Source of the DNA: Aristolochia californica
Lineage: Eukaryota > Streptophyta > Magnoliopsida > Piperales > Aristolochiaceae
Assembly: GCA_029961685.1 (NCBI GenBank)
Contig: JARWKL010000012.1
Span: 22,677,227-22,741,226, forward strand
Reading direction: 5' to 3'
DNA: 64,000 nucleotides
Shown: piece after piece, positions 23,005 through 33,478 of the stretch
How positions within the stretch are numbered: position 1 is the stretch's first letter
How the letters are laid out: each line of letters opens with the position of its first letter
Notes under the pieces: model-generated
Told to the model about the DNA's origin: nothing
Databases searched by the model: none
What the model saw: only the letters and a program-made list of their open reading frames with translations
Position numbers and translations under genes: made by a program

Positions 23005-26000
23005 GAAGAGATGGAGCCCACCTTCTCAATGGAACAGCTAATGGCCTTGTAGGAAACGACAGTCTTATGAGACAAAATCCTGGAACAGCTAATGCCTTGG
23101 CGACAAAGATGTATGAGGAGCGACTAAAGCTACCTCTCCAGAGAGATCCTATGGATGAGGCATCTATGAAGGTTACTATTTCTATTTATATTGTCTGTTG
23201 GCATTGCTTAGAAAAGGCAGTTTGTGGGGTTTCTTTTAAGGCATTGCATGTGGGTCTCTTATCATTAATGCCGTAATTAATGCAGGATTCCAAACTTTCT
23301 TTGCAGCAAAGGTTTGGGGACAATGTTGGTCAGCTTCTGGATCCAAACCATGCTTCGATGTTAAAATCTGCTGCAACACCTGGTCAGCCGTCAGGGTAAG
23401 TTTGATGTTCATGATTCATAAATTTTGTGTAGTAATTATTTGTGTTGTTTGCTTATTTTATTGTTCGTTTATATTTTTATATATGTATCTACATACTGTG
23501 GTAGTCTTGTCGTTGATCTTCAGAAGTTTTGAGAGGACTAGACTTTCCCCTTACCTTGCTTTTGAGTCAGATAGGTTTGAATTGTCATATCCTGCGCATG
23601 CTAGTTTGTTTTTAGCATTGAAACAATCCCTGTAGAAAATTTCCTTGTAGTCAGATTGACTGTTTTATTGTTTTTTTTTTCTAGTCTACTGGTTCTAACC
23701 ATCCAGCATCATTTTGGGATTTTCTGTGTTATGCACAACTGGGGTTTGTGAATCATACGTTGGATGACCGCACTGTGTATTAGATCCATGCATTTGTTTT
23801 TGTCATGCCTAACCTTCCGGAGGTGTATCAATTTGTCTTCAATGTATTAACATGTCTCACTTTGCAAACTTGGTTACAGTTACTGAAATCACTTATTGAT
23901 TGTTGTTTTGGGCAACTTGGTTACAGTTATACAATTCATCTGTTCATTCATTTTTCAGACAAGTTTTGCATGGTGCTGCTGGTGGAATGTCTGGTGCTCT
24001 TCAGCAAGTTCAAGCCCGTAATCAGCAACTTCCTGGGTCTACACAGGTATTCGTTAGACCAAATATTGTATAGTCCTTTTTTTTTTACATATTTCATGTT
24101 ATGATTATTAAACTCTGAAACAGGACATAAAGACAGAGATGAATCCAGTTCTGAATCCACGAGGTTCAGGTCCTGATGGACCCTTACTTGGAGTTCCTGG
24201 TATTAGACTTTATTCTAATTTGCTCATAATCTTTCTTTTTGCAGTTTAGGTCTTCATCTTTCTTTTTATTTCTTGACCTTTCTGATCATTGCTTTTGTAC
24301 ACAATGAAATTTGGACGGTTTGGTATTTAATTATCACAAACTAATGATCGTTACTTGTTGCTGTTTCCTCAGGATCTAATCAAGGAGGCAACAACTTGAC
24401 TTTAAAAGGATGGCCTCTCACGGTATGCATTTCGTTTTTCACTATTCCATGCAATGTGATATGCCTTACTGTTGTTTTTTTCTTATGCTTCACTATAGTC
24501 ATTTTCTTGTTTTTAATGTGCCATTCTTATCTTATAATATTCCAATTACCATTCTTTGTACTGCATGTTTGTATCTCTTTTGTGCTTTAGCTTGGACTAT
24601 TTCCAGTTGGATTAGAAGATCGTGATTATTGGGTGTTATTCATCTTCAAACTCAAAGGAAATATGAGGGGGCGGTCGTTTTGCCTTTCCTCCTCCCGACT
24701 CTGTCGTGTTATATCTTGTCTACATGGTATTTCTATCATGGGTCTCCTGTATTTGTAGAATGCTCTTGTATTTTTTGCAAGTTGTCTTCTCATTAATTGC
24801 TAGAGACCTCAATAGAAAAGCTTAAAGGGGATGGGGCAAATAGTTCTAATTATAATATTCAAATATCCATGGAGCAAAAAATATTCATTTTCAAAAAAAT
24901 ACTTAAATATCATTAAACAGAATCAATCAAGTACACTCACCAAGGCTTTCACAAAAAAAAAAAAAGGATTTTTAGTGTGAAGTTTTGTATTTTCAGGGTT
25001 ACATTATGTAACGTGTGTCTCTGTGTAGCCAATTTTTGAAAAAAGAAATAGTTAGAACATGGCTCCAGTGATGATGTTGAAGTTGACAGTATCCAGTCGT
25101 TTTATTAATGAGATTTGCAATACAATTTTTTTTGCCTAGGCTAGTTTGTGCAAAATTAGATTTAATCAAGATAGCTGGTTACATCTGCTTTTCTAATGCT
25201 GGTTGCACCCAGTTTTAACTGTATCCCTTCTAATACAGGGGCTTGATCAACTTCTAATGCTGGTTGCACCCAGTTTTAACTGTATCCCTTTTAATACAGG
25301 GCCTTGATCAACTTCGATCGGGTATTCTACAACAGCAAAAATCATTTATGCAGTCCCCCCAACAATTTCACCAACTTCAATTGCTGACCCCACAACAACA
25401 GCAGCTTGTGCTACAGGCACACAACTTGACCTCTCCATCAGCTGGTGATGTTGACAGCAGAAGGCTAAGAATGCTACTAAACAACAGAAATATGGCTCTG
25501 GGGAAGGATGGTCCGTCAAATTCTGTTGGTGATGTGGTTCAGAATGTTGGTTCTCCAATGCAAGCTGCATGCCATGTGTTGCCTCGTGGTGAAACAGATA
25601 TGCTAATGAAGGTTCATGTCTCGTTTCCTAAAAAAATGTCTGTGATTTGGCATGCAATGTATGTTTGGTAGTTTCTTTGCTATGATTTATTGTGGATACC
25701 TGTTCAATCAGTAGTTTTTTTCTATTTTTTTTTAATTGAGAAGGTGTTTGAAGTGGTGCTTATCATGAAAATTAGCTTTTCTTAACAAGTTTGTTAGTAG
25801 TCAGACTTGTTTGATGCTTGTGGTTAAAAGGTTTGCAACAGCTCAATCTGTTAGCTTTGTTTTTGATAGTCTTGAACTTCAGTCTCTTAGTTTGCAGCAA
25901 AATGGAACCATTTATTTATTTTGAGCTTGTTGTAATTAGAAACTCATAGATTTATCGTGTAAGATAGTGCAGAAGCTTCTCTCATGAGCTTTGTATTCAA

Positions 26001-29000
26001 GTTTGGCACTTTGATGTCTCATTCGATTGCACAAGGGTTTTGTTCTTGTATAGACCTGCTTTGATATTCCCTTAAATCATTATGGTCTTCACAATATTAT
26101 TTTGATATATCCTTCTCTCTGATCAATGATCATGGGGGGGGGGGGGGGTAGTCGGTTGCCCTAGTTTAGGGGCTTGGGTGTAAGTCTCTCGGGTTGGGGG
26201 GTGTGCACATGTAATCAACATTAAAAAAAATGTCCTTCTTTATGATGGCTGACAAGATTGAGTGGGGGAATTCACCAATTCTTTTTTTATTCTCGATATG
26301 ATTGCTTCATGTAAAATTTTTGTCAAGCTGAGAAATCTTTGTAGGCAGTTTTTTTTTTTTTTAATTTGTATTTTTTGTTGTATATCAGCTTTCTTTTTGC
26401 TGTATTAAATTGTCGAGGTCTTTGTCTAACATAATTTTTGTGGGCTTTGGAATCCTTACTTCAAGATGCTTTAGGTGTCCTGAAGCCTTCCACTCTTCCT
26501 TATTACACATGTAATCAACATTAAAAAAAAATGTCCTTCTTTATGATGGCTGACAAGATTGAGTGGGGAAATTCACCAGTTCTTTTTTTATTCTCGATAT
26601 GATTGCTTCATGTAAATTTTTTGTCAAGCTAAGAAATCTTTGTAGGCAGTTTTTTTTTTTTTAATTTGTTTTTTTTTGCTGTATATCAGCTTTCTTTTTG
26701 CTGTATTAAATTGTCGAGGTCTTTGTCTGACATAATTTTTGTGGGCGTTGGAATCCTTACTTCAAGATGCTTTAGGTGTCCTCAAGCCTTCCACTCTTCC
26801 TTATTGTACTTTTCTTTTGTAGTAGAAAATAGCTCAATTGCAGCCACAACAGCAGCAGCAGCAGCAGAATTCCAACCCTCAGCAACAGCTGCAACAGCAC
26901 ACACTATCCAGTCAGCAGTCACAGAGTTCGAATCATCATCTTCATCAGCCAGACAAAATGGGACCTGGCAGTGCCTCTGTGGATGGTAGCATGTCCAATA
27001 TGTTTCGAGGAAATGATCAGGTCAGTTTTTTTTTTTTTTTTTTTGCTGTTTTTTTATTTTATTTGCTTGTATGTGAGTTCGATTAAGAAGTATCTTGGAT
27101 TATCCATGTATAGAATTGTTTTTTAGATTTAGAGATGTGTTAATACCCTGCTTTACTTTCACCATTACAAGTGCATGATTGTATTCGAATATTGGTGGCT
27201 TGTGGATTGGGCCCTTTAGCTCCATGACCATGTGGGTTGTTTCAAGTGTGAGGTATTAGTTCTGGGTCTCACCTGAGCAAGCGGTTAAAGAAAGAAACAA
27301 ATGGTGCAATAGTGATATAGCAGAGGAATGTGCTATCCAGTCGTCTTATTTATCCATCAGGGGTTAGAGTAGCATTTCTGGCATCTGTATTTGACTGCCT
27401 GAAATCTGAAATGTAATGAGCATTACATGTTATTTAACATCTGTTACACGGGCTGTAATCTTTCTTTTACCTTTACAGATGTAACTTAATTTTCCCCTCC
27501 AAAACCGAGATGTATATGCGGCTGTAGAGTTTATGTAATGCCAATGTGCCTGCTCCTGATTTCCTTTACTGTAGTGATTTTCTTTGTTTCTTTTTTATAT
27601 ATTTCTATATTCTAAATTTGCTATGATGCTCTCCAAGACTTCAAAGACTCAGAGCGGGCGAAAGAGAAAGCAGGCTGTGTCATCTTCTGGTCCTGCTAAT
27701 AGTTCAGGAACTGCAAACACTGCTGGACCATCCCCAAGTTCAGCCCCATCAACTCCCTCTACTCATACACCAGGAGATGTGATTTCAATGCCTTCATTGC
27801 CGCATAGTGGCAGCTCATCTAAGCCCCTAATTATGTTTGGCTCTGATGGAACGGGAACTCTTACATCACCTTCAAACCAGTTGGTATTTTCCATTATTCC
27901 TGCTTTGGCTAGAAAAGGGTGACAATACCTAATTGCGTAAATGCCATTTAACAATGGGTTGTGGCAGTGAGATGATAGAGATTTTCAATTGCAGGCTGAA
28001 ATGGATCGATTTGTTGATGATACCTCATTAGATGATAATGTTGATTCATTCTTGTCTCCTGATGATACAGACCGGCGTGATACGGTTGGCCGAGGCATGG
28101 ATGTCACCAAAGGTAGTTACGAGCATTTGTGACTTTAGTTTCATCTAGGGATTTATGTTGCATTTGATAATTGATGGTCCATTTAATGGTTTCTATAATT
28201 CCACTTCTGTTCTTTTTATAAAGCTCATTGATGTGAAGTATTAGTTTATGTTATGTCAGGATTTACGTTTACGGAGGTTGCTTATGTCCGAGCTAGTACC
28301 AGTAAGGTTGTTGGTTGCCACTTTTCATCCGATGGGAAACTGCTTGCCACTGGTGGTCATGATAAAAAGGTGTGGACTCTTTTAGATGTTAGTCATGTTA
28401 AACTAGATGTAGTTCAAGCTACTTAGTGCAAGTTATTGTCAGGTTCTGAACAAACATATTAATTTGAAAAATGAATTTTGCTTTTCTTTTTTTCTCCTGA
28501 TTGTTGGAAAGCCCATTCAAAAAAAAAAAGAAAAAAAGAATTGAGTAGCATATCATCTTTTTAACTTCAGACTAGTATTGTTATAGTTTTATGGTATGGA
28601 TAAAGATAGCTAAAGGTTTCTCCCAAAAAAATAGAAATGAGGCACCCCAAAAAACTGGTGAAAATATGCCAAATTCAAATCTTGTTTTGGTTTTTATAGT
28701 TCGTTTTCTTACACTGTTTTTAATGTTCATGCTCCTTTAATGTTCCGGATAACTTCTTGAACATTTCTGATAATGTAATCGTTTGGTTATTACACTAATA
28801 TTATCATAATTCGTAGGGTCTGAGAAAGAGGATTCTGAACTTCTTGCTGCATTTATTTGTGAAGAATTTGTAACTTTGTGATGCTGCATATTTGATTCTA
28901 TCTGGTAATTTTGCAATTGCAGGCCATACTGTGGCATACTGACACATTAAAACCAAAGGCAACATTGGAAGAGCATTCTCTGCTGATTACTGATGTCCGT

Positions 29001-30627
29001 TTTAGCCCAAGCATGCCCCGTCTGGCCACATCTTCTTTTGATAAAACTGTCCGGGTCTGGGATGCTGATAATGTTAGTTGCCAAATTTTAACTTTTTCTT
29101 GTGTTTCTGTTTCTTGATATTTGTAGCAGTCTTTCTGTTTTCTGACTGAATAAAGGATCGAAGGTGGATTTAAAGAGATTCTACCTTTCTCAATGATGCG
29201 TTCCAATGCTTGAAGTGTATATGATGAATTCCTAACTTTATGTCTTTCTGCTGCAGAAAGGCTATTCTCTTCGCACTTTTACTGGACATTCTGCATCAGT
29301 AATGTCCCTGGATTTCCATCCAAACAAGGAGGATCTTATCTGCTCTTGTGATGGAGACAGTGAGATACGATATTGGAGTATCAATAATGGTAGCTGTAAT
29401 AGAGTATTTAAGGTAAATAAATTTTGGTTCCTTGTATTTGAAGAAAAATATTCATCTCATTATAGTATAAATGACAACTCTGAAAAATACACCCATGCAC
29501 CCAGTTCTCCTTACTAGTGTTCCTTTCCTACTTTGGGGTGGGGGGCTTCTGGATATAATTTCTACAACAAAAAATTATGAAGTGTGTTTTAGAGTTCTAG
29601 AATTAGTGTGACTTTTGGAGTTATTGTTCCCAACAACAGAATTCTACTGTTAGTGTGATTGTATTAGAATTACTCAAAAGTTAATTTACATGTTATTTAA
29701 TATGAATAATATAATTAAAAATGTTCATTATTAAATCTAAAACAATTAATTTACATTATTTCAATAAATTATCTAAAAATATTTATAATAGAGGTCTAAA
29801 ATAGTGAAAAGTATAAACTTATATTAGCTTAAATATTTTTCAAGTTTAAATAACAGAAAACATGTAAATTAAATTTTACTAAATATGTATTTTCCTGCAA
29901 TAATAAAATATGGATTTAAAGTTTATAATATATTATGTTAAGATATGGTACAATTTTTTTAATTTTTGATACTTACTTTAAGGTAAGTACTAACATGTTA
30001 TGGATTTATTTTATTTTTTAATATATTTAATAATTATAAAATATACATATTTTTACTTTTTAGTAGGGGAGGGCCTACTCATGCCCTTTCGTTTGTCTTT
30101 TGAGGATGTTGCCCTCCCTTGCATAGAAAAAGGGGAGGGCTGATACCCACCTCCCATTAGAACAATGAGGAGGTTCCTTCCCATTCCTGTTCTTTGAACG
30201 GAGAGGATAGGGGAGGAAGAGAGCCCGACCCTCATACTCTTTCTCCTCCTCCTTCAATGGGGATGAGGCCCACCTACCCCTTCTTTTGGAAGGCCATGGT
30301 CTTTTAGTTCTCACTGTTTGTTGGAATAAAATCTCTGTTTTTTTTTTTAAAAGAATGACAGATGCTTGCCTCTCATGATCCAAAAAATGTATCTTTGCTG
30401 GAGTTGGGTTCGTTTCTCCTGGAACAGAAACGGACTTCCAAAAAAGTATAATGAAAATGCATGATGAGGAATATGTGATGAAATGATTCCAGAGTTAATG
30501 TGAGTACACTAACTCTGGAATTGAATTCCAGTTCCAGAGTAATTTCCATACCCATTAACAACCCAACCACAACCCCCTCACAAAGTCATGCACACGGAAG
30601 AACCCCCCCCCCCCCCCCCCCCCCCCC

Positions 30628-30662
<35 letters not shown>

Positions 30663-32409
30663 CAACCTACCCACATGCACACAGATGGAACAGTTTTCTT
30701 TTTCTAATGAACTGCTGTTTTAGACATGCATGTGTCTTGGCTACACCTGTCTCAAGCATTTGTTTTATTTTAGTTTTACTTTTCTTTTGCTACATGTGTA
30801 GGGTGGAACCACTCAGATGAGATTCCAACCTCGGCTTGGGAGATATCTTGCCGCTGCTGCTGAGAATGTTGTATCTATACTGGATGTAGAAACCCAACTT
30901 TGCTCATATTCTTTACAGGTTGGATAACTACTTGTCAGTATTTATGCAAAAATACCGTTGATTTTCTGTTTATGTACCATAGTTCCTCATTAACTTAAAA
31001 TTATACAAATCAAGCTACCTAATTGAATTGGTGAGTGTCTGCAATTACTGTCATTCCCATATAACATGTTAGCTTTGTTAGTTGCACATGTGCAGATGGT
31101 GTATAAGTTTCATACTTGAATGGCAGATGTATGACATGGCATGCTGTGTCTGCTTGAATTCTGTTGGCCTAGTCTCTTCTTCCTCCAGCTATGTCCTTCT
31201 CTCTGGGAGTTCTTACCCAATCTCATTCTGTCCATTGTCTCTTCTCCGGTTTCATTCTCTTATAGCTTACACCCTCCTAGGGGCCAGCTGCCTCATGGTG
31301 GGGTTACCATTACTGTCAGTTACTGTCTGCTATCCTCACATCCACACCTAGAGAAGGAAACAGAGGAGAGGAGAGAAGAGAAAAAGGATGGATGGGGAAA
31401 GAAAGAGAAAGGCACTAACAGAGGCAGAAGAGCTTGGTGGAAATCAGTGAGGAGAAATTGAAGCAGTAGGATAGACTGAAAAATATGTTTTTATCTTGAT
31501 CTAGTATGCTATATCTGCTTGGATTTCATGTGAGAAATTTCTCAGGTTATACATTTGGAGTTGTGATCTTTGTTAAATGACTTTTGACTTTTGCGAAACT
31601 GTCATTTATCTATCGTGATGTACTTCACTTGTGATTGTTATTATAGGGCCATACAAAGCCTGTGCATTCAGTTTGTTGGGATCCATCAGGCGAATTTGTG
31701 GCTTCTGTCAGTGAAGATTCAGTTCGGGTCTGGACAGTTGGTTCTGGAAGCGAAGGTGAATGTGTTCATGAGTTGAGCTGCAATGGCAACAAATTCCACT
31801 CCTGTGTTTTCCACCCTACTTATCCATCTTTGTTAGTCATCGGCTGTTACCAGGCAAGTGATTTCTTAACCTTCCTTTATGGAATGCTGAAACTAGATGA
31901 TTTGCATTGCCAATCTAAAAGTCGAATTTCTGGGTTATTCGTTAGGGAGTTTGACTTGGATTGGGACATATACGTGGGATATTCAACAATATGGAATTGA
32001 TTTTGAGAGACCTGATTTTGCCTGCCTTGCCCTGTTATCAAACATTGCTTTATTTCTCACAATTTTTAGTTTTTGGTCTCTAATCTTCCAAGTAAGACAT
32101 GCCACCTTTAGAGTAGGAAGGGTACAATATATTACTCGCAATAGAAAGAGCATCTTTTTCTTCTTTTTCTGATTGCCTTTATGTAGAGGTTTGTGTCTTT
32201 TATATTTGTGTGTGGGACCAATTAATGGGTTCTAACATGTGTTGAACTTGCGAACATTTGTGCAGTCTCTCGAACTATGGAACATGACAGAGAACAAGAC
32301 GATGACCTTAGCAGCACATGAAGGGCTGATTGCATCATTGGCAGTGTCAAGTGCAACGGGCTTGGTGGCTTCTGCGAGTCATGATAAGTATGTTAAACTC
32401 TGGAAGTGA
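20920..32409 (+). CDS. LUG: LEUNIG transcriptional co-repressor, 18 coding exons
   Basis: Exons: 20920-20951, 21510-21607, 21736-21845, 22800-23171, 23307-23395, 23959-24046, 24124-24199, 24373-24422, 25300-25611, 26826-27020, 27638-27883, 27995-28112, 28260-28369, 28923-29072, 29257-29412, 30802-30918, 31647-31853, 32266-32409. They join in frame to 2670 bases, 889 residues plus TGA; Arabidopsis LEUNIG is about 930. The N-terminus ([20 protein letters not shown]) opens the LisH/LUFS domain, which in the family binds the SEUSS adaptor. Two polyglutamine blocks follow, then a Ser/Pro/Gln-rich middle with a basic patch (SGRKRKQ), then about seven WD40 repeats from residue ~600 to the end, closing with HDKYVKLWK. 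The family acts in the nucleus as a Groucho/TUP1-type co-repressor in floral and organ patterning. Intron 17 has a GC donor; exon 5 has an alternative in-frame acceptor at 23286; introns 8 and 9 carry tandem duplications. No stop or frameshift, so probably functional. Confidence 0.95.
22831..23005 (+). repeat. CAG/CAA tract encoding LEUNIG polyglutamine
   Basis: Mixed CAG and CAA codons encode two glutamine blocks separated by a short [12 protein letters not shown] segment. The second block is 20 uninterrupted Gln, with up to six consecutive CAG codons. In other frames the tract reads as polyalanine or polythreonine; those frames are not real. Confidence 0.9.
25191..25312 (+). repeat. 61-bp tandem duplication of the LEUNIG intron 8 acceptor
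   Basis: Units 25191-25251 and 25252-25312 begin TTCTAATGCTGG and differ at only two positions. Each contains a pyrimidine stretch, TAATACAG and the first 13 bases of exon 9. The downstream copy gives the expected reading frame; the upstream one is a decoy. Confidence 0.93.
26134..26148. repeat. G15 homopolymer in LEUNIG intron 9
   Basis: Fifteen consecutive G just before the 300-bp duplication. The true length may be uncertain, as homopolymers are prone to sequencing error. Confidence 0.8.
26206..26805. repeat. 300-bp tandem duplication in LEUNIG intron 9
   Basis: CACATGTAATCAACATT starts at 26206 and at 26506. The two 300-base units match closely throughout, including GATGGCTGACAAGATTGAGTG and the closing CCTTCCACTCTTCCTTATT, with a handful of substitutions and compensating small indels. 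The real acceptor at 26825 lies just outside the second unit. The high identity implies a fairly recent duplication. Confidence 0.93.
29640..30060. other. AT-rich insert in LEUNIG intron 15
   Basis: Intron 15 (29413-30801) is one of the longest introns of the gene. About 420 bases are almost all A and T, followed at 30061-30330 by a GC-richer block with GGGGAGGGC repeated near 30064 and 30131. The contrast suggests inserted DNA, but I see no terminal repeats or target duplication. Confidence 0.35.
30603..30661. repeat. C26 homopolymer followed by (AC)n microsatellite
   Basis: Twenty-six C at 30603-30628 are followed by AT and then about 15 AC units, within LEUNIG intron 15. The G-rich complementary strand could form a quadruplex. 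Length is probably polymorphic or unreliable in the assembly. Confidence 0.85.
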
Positions 32410-33478
32410 TTGGTATGTGGAGCATCTGTATCATCCTTAGGATAGGTCTAACATCTCCTAGTGCGTGTTTTGATCTCGGAGGGGCCAAGTAGGAAATCAG
32501 TAGCTAGGCCCTGATACTGGCTCTTCCTCTCCTCCTTGCACATCTAACCAGCAGAAGAGTCTTGTTACTTCGGAGTTACTAACCGTATTGTTGTAGTCTT
32601 AACGGTATCAATGTGATATGACACATACAAAGAATTAAATATAGTAAAATCAGTCAAGGAAACTATTCTTTGTTTACTCTTTAAGTTCTGTAATCCTGTC
32701 GATCCTACTACAGTATTGAGCAATGCCTTCTGAACGCGGGTCTGCAGATGTTTTTTCTTGAGCGAGGATGTTGCTGCCACTGGCATTTTCCTTCCTAGTT
32801 GGATCTGCTGATCATAATCGAATCAATACCGATGTTCTTAAGCAACATTAATTGGACGTCTTGTCTTTTAAAAAACATGTTAATTGGAATTCTGTTTCTC
32901 GACCTGGGCATCTTGTTCGAAAGACGAGAGCAAAATCCACCGAGTAAACTATGACACCTGACGGTGTGCAAGATAACAAATAAACGAGTCAAATAATGGA
33001 AGCTCTTGAGTAAGCTCGTAGTAACGCCTTCGTAGATTTCTAGTGTTTAAAAAGCTAATAGCTACCAACAACATGAGGAAATAGATAGATCCGTATACAG
33101 CCATATTAAAATTTCTATGAACGCCTTTGAAAAAATGGGAGTCTATGTGGATGAAAGACACAACAAACACGACGTCCCTACTTCAGCCTATATGCTCTCT
33201 ATTGTCTGCCTTCTGGATGGTCTGGCTTCAAATGTCAATTTCAGGGTATTATTTGAACAGGTTTCATGGGTGTCATTAGGCCGGATTGGATTCATGGTGT
33301 TGGCAATGACCCAGATGCTCTTCCAAGTGTCGCACTGGGGACACATGTTGGAAACTCCCATTTGATGTGTTTGCTTCATTAACTTCTCTTGTTTGTTATT
33401 CCAGCCATTTCTATTTATTATCTCTGGATTTCCCATTTGATGTGGATGTTGTTAACGTTTTTAGCTATGTGATCATAC
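32410..33478. other. LEUNIG 3' UTR and spacer
   Basis: The 3' UTR starts at 32410; its end is not identifiable. A minus-strand open frame at 32949-33170 has a hydrophobic stretch (NMAVYGSIYFLMLLVAISFL) followed by basic residues, resembling a membrane anchor, but there is no family match and no clear splice partner, so it is not called as a gene. Confidence 0.35.

Noticed and set aside
22781..23041. Open frame encoding a long Ala/Thr-rich protein
   Set aside because: It is another frame of the LEUNIG CAG/CAA tract; the glutamine frame joins perfectly to the neighbouring exons.
26666..26989. 107-codon open frame across the LEUNIG intron 9/exon 10 border
   Set aside because: It reads exon 10 in the wrong frame and includes intronic duplication sequence.
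32949..33170. Minus-strand frame with a hydrophobic segment, possible small membrane protein
   Set aside because: No family, start context or splice partner; it lies in the LEUNIG 3' flank where chance frames are common.
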